A stretch of DNA of 21,629 nucleotides from assembly GCA_002427505.1 (NCBI GenBank), contig DIRJ01000047.1, forward strand, positions 41,013 through 62,641, in the 5' to 3' direction. The notes under the pieces were generated by a model. That model had not been told where the DNA came from, did not search any database, and saw only the letters and a program-made list of their open reading frames with translations. The stretch is from Mageeibacillus sp. UBA5439. GTDB taxonomy: Bacteria; Bacillota; Clostridia; Saccharofermentanales; DTU023. The position numbers and the translations under genes were made by a program. Shown here piece by piece: positions 1 through 7,380 of this stretch. The first letter of the stretch is position 1. Every line of letters starts with the position of its first letter.

Positions 1-11
1 AGTATACTCAC
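1..11 (-). CDS. Start of a gene cut by the window edge, possibly grdA (glycine reductase selenoprotein A)
   Basis: Only the first three and a half codons are visible: GTG AGT ATA CT, read as Met-Ser-Ile-Leu. A strong Shine-Dalgarno AAAGGAG (complement of 20-26) sits 8 nt upstream, so a translation start here is well supported. As I recall the family, selenoprotein A (GrdA) commonly begins Met-Ser-Ile/Leu-Leu/Phe, and grdA is the one obligatory glycine reductase gene not seen elsewhere beside grdE, grdB, trxB and trxA. The grdA identity is inference from context and four residues; it could be any downstream gene of this operon. Confidence 0.4.
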
Positions 12-44
12 TGTCCAGACTCCTTTCTTTGATATTTATCAGCA

Positions 45-67
45 GCATCCGCAACAGATGCGGATGC
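45..67 (-). other. Hairpin between trxA and the next gene
   Basis: A perfect 9-bp stem (GCATCCGCA with its complement) closes a 5-nt loop in the gap between the trxA stop and the next start codon. No U-tract follows on either strand, so it is not a typical intrinsic terminator. It may act as an mRNA processing or stability element inside the grd operon. Confidence 0.55.
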
Positions 68-101
68 AGACTAATCACTTTAATCATCTAGCTTACTTGT
101 C

Positions 102-419
102 TTAGATATATTTTTTAATCATTTCTTCCACGGCATGAGGAGTTGCGTCACCCTTGACCAGCTCATCAATTCTTGCACCGTCTTTATAAATCGAAATATT
201 AGGCAAGCCCATTACTTGCTGAGAAATGGCTACACGTCTTGCCTTAGTGGTGTTTAATGAAGTAAAACGAATCTTATCACCGTAGATTTCCTCATACTTC
301 TCAATATGGGGCATTAAAGCCTCGCAGGGTTCGCAGCCGTCTCCATAATAATCAACCAGGGTTAAGCCTTCGCTTTCCAAAATTTCCGAGTTAAAATTTT
401 TCTTGTCTAATTCAAACAT
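102..419 (-). CDS. trxA: Thioredoxin of the glycine reductase system, GCEPC active site
   Basis: A 105-residue cytoplasmic thioredoxin. The redox site is Gly28-Cys-Glu-Pro-Cys32 instead of the usual Trp-Cys-Gly-Pro-Cys, and the cis-proline loop is seen as GLPNISIYKDG near residues 71-81. Variants of this kind, without the Trp, are known from thioredoxins of amino-acid-fermenting Clostridia that serve glycine, sarcosine and betaine reductases. It should take electrons from the adjacent TrxB and reduce the selenoprotein A/protein C side of the complex. The start ATG follows AAAGGA. A 6-bp hairpin (434-452) lies just upstream of that ribosome binding site and could modulate translation. It lies 107 nt downstream of trxB. 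Function is secure from family and context; specificity is inferred. Confidence 0.93.
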   Translation of the reverse strand: MFELDKKNFNSEILESEGLTLVDYYGDGCEPCEALMPHIEKYEEIYGDKIRFTSLNTTKARRVAISQQVMGLPNISIYKDGARIDELVKGDATPHAVEEMIKKYI

Positions 420-526
420 TTTTTTCCTTTCCCGAGTCTTGCTTACAGACTCCCGCCATAAAACAGCAATTTATACAAAACTAGTATATATAAGATTTAT
501 GTATGTAATCGTAATATTTGCAAAGA

Positions 527-1474
527 TTAATCCAGTTCTCCGGAAGCCAGATCATGCTCGATCTGCATGGCGGCAATCGCCCCGTCGGAAGTAGCTGTAA
601 CCACCTGACGGAAAGGCTTTATCCGGATGTCACCCGCGACATATACACCTTTTTGACTGGTGCGCATACGCTCGTCAGCTATGATGTAATTATTTTCCAT
701 CTCCAGCTGACCCTGGTAGAGTTCCGAGTTAGGCAGGAAACCGATAAAAACGAAAACACCGAAGAGTCCATCTTCCGGATCGGCTTCAATAATACGTTCT
801 TCGCCGCTTACAGTATCTTTAACAGTCATACGGGAGAGTAGTCCGTCACCATCAAGCTTGGTCACAACTGAATTCCACATAAAGTGCAGTTTTTCATTCT
901 TGAAGGCGCGTTCTTTGATAGATTCCGTAGCACGCAATTCATCACGGCGGTGAATTACGGTTACCTTGCGGGCGAATTTGGTGATATACATGGCTTCTTC
1001 GACCGCAGTGTCGCCGCCACCAACTACAAACACTTCAAGATCTTCAAAAAATGAGGCATCACAGGTGGCACAGTAAGAAACACCGCGACCGGTGAATTCT
1101 CTCTCACCCGGGCAGCCGATGAGTCTGGGATGTGCTCCGTTGGCAATAATAACCGCTCTGGATTCATAAACAGCATCGTAAGTGTGAACTTTCTTGACTT
1201 TGCCCTCCAGCTCAACTTTAATTACTTCCGCACTCACACGCTCGGCTCCAAACTGAGCAACCTGACGTGACATACGCTTAATCAGCTCACTGCCGCTTTC
1301 AGTGCTTTCTTCGTTTGACAGACCACCCGGATAGTTTTCTATTTCATCGGTAATGGCGATCTGTCCACCGTCCGCCGCTTTTTCAATAATCAGTGTATTT
1401 AGCCTGGAACGACCGCTGTACAGCCCGGCTGTAAGGCCTGCAGGCCCGGCTCCAATAATGATGACGTCGTACAT
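527..1474 (-). CDS. trxB: Thioredoxin reductase (NADPH type)
   Basis: A 315-residue low-molecular-weight flavoprotein thioredoxin reductase. An FAD-binding GAGPAGLTAG lies at residues 8-17. The redox-active disulfide is Cys135-Ala-Thr-Cys138 in the usual CATCD context. The nucleotide-binding glycine motif GGGDTAVE is at 152-159, followed by HRRDELRA at 175-182, the arginine-rich signature of NADPH-using enzymes, and the C-terminal FAD contact region VAGDIR at 279-284. The ATG at 1474 has the ribosome binding site AAGGAG. It sits between grdB and trxA, so it most likely supplies NADPH electrons to thioredoxin for glycine reduction. A 12-bp hairpin separates it from grdB. Length and motifs are normal for the family. 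Confidence 0.96.
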   Translation of the reverse strand: MYDVIIIGAGPAGLTAGLYSGRSRLNTLIIEKAADGGQIAITDEIENYPGGLSNEESTESGSELIKRMSRQVAQFGAERVSAEVIKVELEGKVKKVHTYDAVYESRAVIIANGAHPRLIGCPGEREFTGRGVSYCATCDASFFEDLEVFVVGGGDTAVEEAMYITKFARKVTVIHRRDELRATESIKERAFKNEKLHFMWNSVVTKLDGDGLLSRMTVKDTVSGEERIIEADPEDGLFGVFVFIGFLPNSELYQGQLEMENNYIIADERMRTSQKGVYVAGDIRIKPFRQVVTATSDGAIAAMQIEHDLASGELD

Positions 1475-1503
1475 TCTTACTCCTTCTTAACTCGTTTTCT
1501 TAA

Positions 1504-1531
1504 GCGGAGCCGGTAAAACTACCGGCTCCGC
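1504..1531 (-). other. Strong 12-bp hairpin between grdB and trxB
   Basis: A perfect stem of 12 bp (GCGGAGCCGGTA and its complement) with a 4-nt loop lies in the 64-nt gap between the grdB stop and the trxB start. The sequence after the stem has no U-tract on either strand, so complete termination is unlikely. A role as an mRNA 3'-end stabiliser or partial attenuator, keeping grdE-grdB mRNA more abundant than trxBA, is inference. Confidence 0.7.
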
Positions 1532-1538
1532 ATAGTTT

Positions 1539-2849
1539 CTACCCTTCGAAGATTGTCTGGTCTTCGACTTCTTTCGTCAAAGCATCGAGAGCTCTTGCTA
1601 CAATGCCTTTTCTCAGTTTATATTCATCTTCTGCAGATAATTCAGGATTACCGAGAGGATGAGGGATGGCTATTGTAGGTACGATTCTATTTGCGCCTAC
1701 AGTCAGTGAGATCGGCGTTACTGTACACAGATGTACAACAGGAAGGCCGGCACGTTCTATTTCTTTAACCATTGTTGCTCCGCAACGTGTACAAGTTCCT
1801 CAGGTAGATGTGAGAAGAACAGCATCGACTCCGTCAGCTATCAATCTTCTCGCAATTTCCTCTGCAAACTTTTTGGCTGAAGCAACAGCTGTACCGTTTC
1901 CGGTTGTGCTGTAATATTTGTTGTGCAATTTCCCGATAATGCCTTCGCGTTCAAACTCGCGCATAACATCAACCGGCAAGACACGATCCGCATCCTGATT
2001 AGCGTATACAGGATCGTAACCGCCATGAGCGGTTTCGAAGGTCTCTGCAGTTAAATTCTCAACACCGGTGATATCATATTCACCGAATCTGGTAGCTGAT
2101 GAGCTTTCTATGTGGTCCGGATTGCCTTTGGGCACGATACCACCTGAAGTTACCAGGGCAATTGTAGCCTTGCTCAAATCCTTAATCGGAGGCTGAGGCT
2201 CTACACGGTCGAAGTTCGGCATCGGATATTCAGTAGTGTAGGGTTTGCCGTTGATTTTTGCCAGAAGCATTTCAACTGCTCGCTGGCTGCCGCGTTTCTT
2301 TTCAAAAAAGTTCTTGCGGATTCCGTTAGGCAGGTAATCCTCTTCAGCTGAAGCACCGATTTCCTCGCCCTTAGCCAGTTTTAAAGCCAGCCTGGCCATC
2401 TTCGGTGCGGCCTTGCGCATATCAGCTGCGCTGTTTTTGGTCTCGATAATGTAAACCTTCTCACGGTACATGTCTGCACCGGGGTTCTCGATATACATAC
2501 CGGTAACAACAGGAATGCCCAGTTCATTTTTAACTGCTTCAGAAACGGCACCGCAGGCGACACCATAACGTCCGGCGTTGAAGGCAGGACCGGCAATAAA
2601 AACGTCCGGCTGGTCTTCACGGACCATTTGCAGGACGGTATTCTTGGCTTCTTCCAGATTTTCGTTGAACCAGGAGTCGCCGCAAACAATTGTGCTGACA
2701 ATTTCCGCCTCGTCTCCGAAAGCTTTTTCAAAAGCTGTACCGGGACCTATGGCACCTGCATGTTTTTCGGCAGGGATATCCGCTTTTTCTTCTCCGCCAA
2801 TTCCGCCGTAGAACTGATTGATATAATGTACTACCTTATATTTACTCAT
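1539..2849 (-). CDS. grdB: Glycine reductase component B, selenocysteine-containing subunit (UGA read as Sec)
   Basis: One continuous 436-residue selenoprotein: 349 codons, then TGA at 1800-1802, then 86 more codons in the same frame. The residues around the UGA read T-S-T-Sec-G-T-C-T-R-C, which is the UxxCxxC motif of GrdB, so the UGA is Sec350 and not a stop. Full length matches GrdB of other Clostridia. Component B binds glycine: with the pyruvoyl subunit made from GrdE it forms a Schiff base with the substrate amine, and the selenol of GrdA attacks the carbon. The ATG is 8 nt after the grdE stop, with AGGAGA as ribosome binding site. GrdF and GrdH (sarcosine and betaine reductase) are close relatives. 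The glycine assignment rests on the grdX-trxB-trxA neighbours and is likely but not proven. A conventional gene caller would report two fragments. Confidence 0.93.
1774..1802 (-). promoter_or_regulatory. Selenocysteine UGA codon with candidate bacterial SECIS hairpin
   Basis: The UGA codon is at 1800-1802 (minus strand). Thirteen nucleotides downstream lies a perfect hairpin, GTTGC-GGA-GCAAC, at 1774-1786. Bacterial SECIS elements lie inside the coding sequence right after the UGA, with a small apical hairpin bound by SelB. The placement fits. The 3-nt loop lacks the GU known from the E. coli fdhF element, as expected for the divergent SECIS elements of Clostridia. Confidence 0.7.
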
Positions 2850-2857
2850 GTCTTCTC

Positions 2858-4144
2858 CTATCTGGCGCTGAGACGGTTAAAGCCCATCTCATTGGTTGAT
2901 CCTGTGATAACTTGAAGTTCAGCTTCAATTGAGCCATCAGGTCTCAGAGAACCATCATGTCCGCCGGCAATTTTGTCAACATAATTCAAGGTGCCGATTA
3001 CGTGATCCATCGGAGGCAGCACGATCGTCTCATTGGCGTTACCACCTGTGACAACAGCATCAGCTGCAACATCGGCGTCAGCCAGAGACTGGCTCTTGCC
3101 ATCCTGACCTGCATACTCGTCTGTAATGATAACAGTCTTAATACCCTTGGCTTCAAGCTTTTTACAGTTGAGGATCAAGTCTGTATCGGGGTTGCCAAAG
3201 CCTTCCTGAGAAACAATAGCTGCATCCAGAGAGAGGAAATCAGCCAGTTTCGCTGTCCAGTCTGAAGAGCGAAGTTTGTCTGCCAGATAAACGTTTTCGT
3301 TGGTAATAATGGTACCGACGTAATTAAGGGTTTTGCCATGCTGTTTGAACAGATCCTGAATAACCGGATTGTTCAAATGATGATATGTAGTGTTCTTGTC
3401 ACAAGCAGAAACGCAGTTTCCGGAAACGATAGCGCCATCCATTACTTCTGTTGCGCTGATCATCGTAGTCAATGTGCGTTTGGCGTCAACACCATAGCAG
3501 TATGTATCATGCAGGAGGCCCTGGCTTTGCAGCATCATTACATAGGCTACCCGGGGCAAATCCTTTAGTTCGTCACTATAACTCTGAGCGATTGTGGGTG
3601 TCTCAAAGACCTCAATCTCATCAGGTACAAGCTCACGTGCCAGTTCGCCTACACGGGCAGCTGTAGCCAGACCGGCCATACGCGCTGCTTTTTCATACTC
3701 GTGCGCTGAAGCTCCGCTATCTTCCATCTCCATTGCCAGGACTAAGTTATGGAGCTGTGAAAAGGGAGTATAGTCAGCTCCTGGGCCTGTCATATCGATG
3801 ATGCCTTCCTGGAATCCAACGATAGGTCCTGCTGTAACCACAGCCATACCACGCATTACATGCGTTCTTCCTGATCCGACAGTGTCGACTTTTGCAATCA
3901 TACCGGGAAATATCGCTCCCGGACCTTCCACCTTAACACGCGGTTCAATAACATCCTTAACCGGTGTAATCCGGATGCTTTCACCCGGCTCGGCAATCTC
4001 GAAATGAGCGCTCTTAATCAACTCATCTTCGAGGACAGGTTTGACAAGTTCTTCGGGGTTAATCACGAGAACTCCGTCTTCGATCGCATTGTAGTCATCA
4101 AAGCGGATCCCTTTGATGTCAATGTAACCTAGTTCTAATTTCAC
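2858..4144 (-). CDS. grdE: Glycine reductase component B pro-protein (pyruvoyl-forming, alpha/beta subunits)
   Basis: A 428-residue pro-protein of the GrdE/GrdG/GrdI family. The autoprocessing site is in S-G-N-C-V-S-A-C at residues 241-248. Cleavage between Asn243 and Cys244 would give the N-terminal subunit and a C-terminal one whose new N-terminus becomes the pyruvoyl group that binds the glycine amine. The known cleavage Cys of Eubacterium acidaminophilum GrdE is at almost the same position. The start is GTG at 4144, with GAGG 7 nt upstream; the protein begins M-K-L-E-L-G as family members do. It is followed 8 nt later by grdB, its partner in component B, and preceded 32 nt away by grdX. 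Sarcosine or betaine specificity cannot be excluded by motif alone, but the context favours glycine. Confidence 0.94.
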   Translation of the reverse strand: MKLELGYIDIKGIRFDDYNAIEDGVLVINPEELVKPVLEDELIKSAHFEIAEPGESIRITPVKDVIEPRVKVEGPGAIFPGMIAKVDTVGSGRTHVMRGMAVVTAGPIVGFQEGIIDMTGPGADYTPFSQLHNLVLAMEMEDSGASAHEYEKAARMAGLATAARVGELARELVPDEIEVFETPTIAQSYSDELKDLPRVAYVMMLQSQGLLHDTYCYGVDAKRTLTTMISATEVMDGAIVSGNCVSACDKNTTYHHLNNPVIQDLFKQHGKTLNYVGTIITNENVYLADKLRSSDWTAKLADFLSLDAAIVSQEGFGNPDTDLILNCKKLEAKGIKTVIITDEYAGQDGKSQSLADADVAADAVVTGGNANETIVLPPMDHVIGTLNYVDKIAGGHDGSLRPDGSIEAELQVITGSTNEMGFNRLSAR

Positions 4145-4176
4145 CTAACTACCTCACGGCTTTTTCTAGGGCGGAT

Positions 4177-4578
4177 CTATTGCCGTCCCTGTGCCTCCGC
4201 TGACGGAAGTGCGCTTTGAATCAAGCTGAGATCAATCAGCTGGAAATCAACTAACACTTTCTCACTCCATACAACGGGGCGGGCTTTCAATTTTTCCAGA
4301 GCATAAATTGCTTGTTCTATTATCTCGAGAGAAAAAATATCGATCTTATCTTCGCCTTCTGCAGTAATCATTACAGAACGATAAGGCGTCTCCCAGGGCT
4401 TAACACTGCCTGCTAAGGGATGGGTAAGAATGCGATAACCTTGATGAACAAAATCCCGAACACGCTCCAGGATGTCACGATGAGTATCATCTTCAAAGTA
4501 ATAAAGCTCAGTTGACTCACCGAGACTCTCTTTGACCAGAGGATTATTCGTGACCACTTTATACGTTTTAGAACTCAC
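4177..4578 (-). CDS. grdX: GrdX family protein of the glycine reductase operon
   Basis: A small protein, 133 residues from the GTG at 4578. It matches the GrdX family by its N-terminal VVTNNPLV stretch and the central LTHPLAGSVKP-ETPYRSV region. GrdX is conserved at the head of glycine reductase operons, but its biochemical role is unknown. No signal peptide, membrane segment or metal motif is visible. Start choice: the open frame extends to a TTG at 4596, but no Shine-Dalgarno precedes that codon. GTG 4578 has GGGAG 11 nt upstream and places the start where relatives begin. As first gene of the operon, it lies about 56 nt downstream of a predicted transcription start. Confidence 0.85.
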   Translation of the reverse strand: MSSKTYKVVTNNPLVKESLGESTELYYFEDDTHRDILERVRDFVHQGYRILTHPLAGSVKPWETPYRSVMITAEGEDKIDIFSLEIIEQAIYALEKLKARPVVWSEKVLVDFQLIDLSLIQSALPSAEAQGRQ

Positions 4579-4597
4579 TTTACGCAACACTCCCAAG

Positions 4598-4660
4598 ATC
4601 TATGGACATAACTAAAGATGCACTGCTGCGCACCACACACATTATGACATAACCATAGAT
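4598..4660. repeat. Inverted and direct repeats overlapping the grd promoter (candidate operator)
   Basis: The octamer ATCTATGG (4598-4605) and its exact complement CCATAGAT (4653-4660) flank the -10 region of the predicted grdX promoter. Overlapping them, GACATAAC occurs twice in direct orientation, at 4605-4612 and 4646-4653, 41 bp apart (about four helical turns). One arm lies upstream of the predicted transcription start, so this cannot be an RNA hairpin in the mRNA and is better explained as a DNA site for a regulator. Confidence 0.5.
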
Positions 4661-4668
4661 ATTTTCAA
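4641..4668 (-). promoter_or_regulatory. Predicted sigma-A promoter of the grd operon
   Basis: On the minus strand, TTGAAA (4663-4668) and CATAAT (4641-4646) are separated by 16 bp; each hexamer matches the consensus at five of six positions. It lies between the lon stop and grdX, giving a 5' leader of about 55 nt, too short for a tandem glycine riboswitch, and none is seen. Confidence 0.6.
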
Positions 4669-4700
4669 GGTTAAACAGCGTATTTCCAAGGAAAATAAGC

Positions 4701-7151
4701 CTATTTTTCAGCCTCCGCGGGCAACAAAGCCAGATCAAGAACCTGGTCCATGTGATCAACTAAACTGAACTTGAGATTCTCTTTCACACTATCGGGAATT
4801 TCAGATAAGTCACGCTCATTTTCCCTGGGTAAAAGGACATGCTCTATTTTGGCTCGCGCAGCTGCAACGGCCTTTTCTTTCAGACCGCCAATAGGCAGCA
4901 CCCGGCCTCTCAGAGTGACTTCACCTGTCATCGCAATCTCATGCCTTACAGGACGCGCGGTCAGAGCTGATGCCAGTGCTGTCGCCAGTGTGATACCGGC
5001 TGATGGCCCATCTTTGGGTATAGCTCCGGCAGGTACGTGGACATGAATGTCCTGCTCGCGAGTCTTTTCCGGATCAATATTCAGATCTGCAGAGCGGCTG
5101 AGTATATAGGTCAGCGCTGCCTGCGCTGACTCCTTCATCACATCGCCCAGCTTCCCGGTCAGGCGCAGTTCGCCTTTGCCCGGCATGACGTTAACTTCGA
5201 TGGTCAGAGTATCACCGCCGGCCCAGGTCCAGGCCAGTCCCGTTGCCACCCCGACCTGGTCGGTCTTTTCTGCCAGGTCATAGCTGAAACGAGGATTACC
5301 CAGCAGTTCTGCTACTTTGCTCGTCGTAACCGTCAGAGAACTTTCACCTTTTTCCGCAATCGCCAGGGCAGCGCGTCTGCAGAGATGTGATATTTCACGC
5401 TCCAGCTGGCGTACTCCAGCTTCAGCTGTATATCCCTGAATAATTTGTGCTATGGCTGGACGCTTAACTTGCAGTTCTTTGCCTGTAAGGCCATGACGTT
5501 TGCGTGCCCGGGGGATCAAATGACGGACCGCTATTTCTATTTTTTCGGCTTCCGTATAGCCCGAAAGTTCTATCACTTCCATGCGGTCAAGCAAGGGACC
5601 CGGTATCGTCTCGGTGGTATTGGCGGTTGTAATAAAGAGCACCTTGGAAAGATCATAGGGAATCTCCACATAATGATCGCGGAAGCTGTTATTTTGCTCA
5701 GGGTCAAGTACTTCCAGCAAAGCGGAAGACGGATCGCCGCGGAAATCATCTCCCAGTTTATCAACCTCATCCAATAGAAAGAGAGGGTTGTCTGTTTCCA
5801 CCTGACGTATCCCCTGAATAATGCGGCCGGGCATGGAGCCGATATAAGTGCGGCGGTGACCCCGAATTTCAGCTTCGTCACGAATACCGCCGAGTGATAC
5901 ACGTATATAGCGACGCCCCACAGCTTCAGCAATAGCGCGGGCAATAGAAGTTTTACCGGTTCCGGGGGGACCAACCAGACAGAGAATAGGCCCCCGTAAT
6001 TCCAGATCCTTCCCTTTTTCTACCTGCAGCTTGCGCACAGCAAGATGCTCCATGATACGTTCTTTCACTTTTTCCATACCAAAATGGTCACGTTCAAGGA
6101 TTTTGCGGGCAGCGTTCAGGTCGTATTTTTCTTTGTCAATACGTCCGAAAGGAAGCTCCAGCAGCGTTTCCAGCCAGGAGCGCTGAGTAGCATACTCCGG
6201 AAAATGTGAGGGCATACGGCTTAAGCGATCAAGCTCTTTATACAATTTGGGCTTGTGTTCTTCAGGAATGCCTGATTCGTCCAGTTTGTTGCGTAAGGCA
6301 TCCATCTCGTCGACGCTGTCAGCTTCCTCGCCTAATTCTTCCTGAATCGCCCGCACTTGCTCGCGCAGGTAGTATTCCTTCTGATTTTTATCTAGTTTAA
6401 ACTGAACTTCAGCTGTAATTTTCTGTTCCAGCTCCGCCAGCTGTATTTCTCGCTGCAAGAGCTTGATAATCAGGCGCACGCGATCAATAACTGAGGAAGT
6501 CTGGAGCAGCTTTTGCTGTTCAGGCATATTAATCCGCAGCTGCCCTGCTACCAGGTCTGCAGCCTTGCCGATATCTGATTCATTCAGGATGAGCGTAACA
6601 GCGTCCGGCGCCACATGGTCTGTCAGACCGGCATAAGTTTGAAAATGAGATCCCATGACCCTGCCGGCTGCGGTAAGACCGGGTATATCTTCGGCATCCT
6701 TGTCCGGGAGAGCTGTAAAGTCAACTTCATAAAAGGATTTCACTTGTGTGTAGTTGTCGATCCTGACACGCTCAAGACCATAAACAAGTACTTTAAAACT
6801 ATCGTCGGGAAGTTCAAGTATCTGTCGCACCAGTGCACGTGTACCTACACCAAATATATCTTCAGGCTCAGGATGTAGATCTTCTACATTTTTTTGTCCT
6901 GCCAGAATCAGCTCATTGTTGTTTTCCATAGCTTTCTGCAGGGCCAGAATGGAGCGTTCCCGCCCCACATCAAAAGAGAGCAAAACGTTAGGATAGATCA
7001 CTACCCCCCGCAAAGGCAGAAGCGGCAAGTTTCCCATCCTGTCCCAGGTCAGATGGTCTGAATTGTCTGAAGGCTCCGTTGAAGTAGACATTTCTGTTAC
7101 CGGTGCCTCAACTTTGTCTTTTTCTTCTACTTTCTTATCCTCTGTAGTCAT
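4701..7151 (-). CDS. lon: ATP-dependent Lon protease
   Basis: An 816-residue cytoplasmic AAA+ serine protease that degrades damaged and regulatory proteins. The LON substrate-binding domain begins at NLPLLPLRG (41-49). The AAA+ core has Walker A GPPGTGKT (394-401) and Walker B LFLLDEVDK (457-465). The protease domain has the catalytic Ser717 in KDGPSAG and Lys760 in GGLKEK, 43 residues apart as in E. coli Lon. It is slightly longer than usual because of a charged, low-complexity N-terminal extension of about 40 residues. Part of this may not be translated if an internal start is used, though ATG 7151 has an AAAGGGA ribosome binding site. It lies between tuf and grdX and has its own promoter candidate. 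No terminator is evident after the stop, so read-through into grd is possible. Confidence 0.97.
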   Translation of the reverse strand: MTTEDKKVEEKDKVEAPVTEMSTSTEPSDNSDHLTWDRMGNLPLLPLRGVVIYPNVLLSFDVGRERSILALQKAMENNNELILAGQKNVEDLHPEPEDIFGVGTRALVRQILELPDDSFKVLVYGLERVRIDNYTQVKSFYEVDFTALPDKDAEDIPGLTAAGRVMGSHFQTYAGLTDHVAPDAVTLILNESDIGKAADLVAGQLRINMPEQQKLLQTSSVIDRVRLIIKLLQREIQLAELEQKITAEVQFKLDKNQKEYYLREQVRAIQEELGEEADSVDEMDALRNKLDESGIPEEHKPKLYKELDRLSRMPSHFPEYATQRSWLETLLELPFGRIDKEKYDLNAARKILERDHFGMEKVKERIMEHLAVRKLQVEKGKDLELRGPILCLVGPPGTGKTSIARAIAEAVGRRYIRVSLGGIRDEAEIRGHRRTYIGSMPGRIIQGIRQVETDNPLFLLDEVDKLGDDFRGDPSSALLEVLDPEQNNSFRDHYVEIPYDLSKVLFITTANTTETIPGPLLDRMEVIELSGYTEAEKIEIAVRHLIPRARKRHGLTGKELQVKRPAIAQIIQGYTAEAGVRQLEREISHLCRRAALAIAEKGESSLTVTTSKVAELLGNPRFSYDLAEKTDQVGVATGLAWTWAGGDTLTIEVNVMPGKGELRLTGKLGDVMKESAQAALTYILSRSADLNIDPEKTREQDIHVHVPAGAIPKDGPSAGITLATALASALTARPVRHEIAMTGEVTLRGRVLPIGGLKEKAVAAARAKIEHVLLPRENERDLSEIPDSVKENLKFSLVDHMDQVLDLALLPAEAEK

Positions 7152-7239
7152 CTGTTTCCCTTTCTAATATTGCTTAGTCATTTTAGCATCGAAACAGTAG
7201 TCATGCAGTCCAAATGAGACCTGATTATTATTATCCCGG

Positions 7240-7268
7240 AATATATCATTTTTAGAATGTATTTTGAA
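7240..7268 (-). promoter_or_regulatory. Candidate promoter of lon
   Basis: TTCAAA (7263-7268) and TATATT (7240-7245) are separated by 17 bp on the minus strand. The -10 hexamer is preceded by TGA, giving an extended -10. It lies downstream of the tuf terminator, so lon probably starts a new transcription unit. No CIRCE or CtsR-type operator was recognised. Confidence 0.45.
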
Positions 7269-7307
7269 TGACAATAACTGCTGAACAATGTTAACAACTG
7301 TCCCTGA

Positions 7308-7347
7308 TAAAAAGCTGTCCCGTGAACGAAACGCTCACGGGACAGCT
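7308..7347 (-). terminator. Intrinsic terminator of the str operon (after tuf)
   Basis: A 13-bp perfect stem (AGCTGTCCCGTGA with its complement, 7313-7325 and 7335-7347) with a 9-nt loop is followed on the minus strand by a short run of U residues. It lies 34 nt after the tuf stop codon and closes the rpsL-rpsG-fusA-tuf unit. Confidence 0.9.
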
Positions 7348-7380
7348 CCAACAACTATTTAGCTGAAATTGCTGACAAGA

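Noticed and set aside
518..841. Plus-strand open frame of 107 codons opposite trxB
   Set aside because: It is a shadow of trxB; no ribosome binding site and no recognisable domain. The same holds for the other long antisense frames over grdE, lon, tuf, fusA, hydA and hydB.
1539..2849. grdB read as a pseudogene or as two separate genes because of the in-frame TGA
   Set aside because: The frame on both sides is family-typical, the TGA lies exactly in the UxxCxxC motif, and total length matches GrdB. Selenocysteine explains it fully.
4680..4702. AT-rich hairpin at the lon stop codon as a terminator
   Set aside because: The stem is only A-T rich with a bulge and no U-tract follows on the minus strand; termination there is doubtful.
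7289..7296. TGTTAACA palindrome as a Rex redox-repressor half site
   Set aside because: It lacks the spaced second half of a TTGTTAA-N4-TTAACAA site and lies between the tuf terminator and lon, not near the hydrogenase operon.
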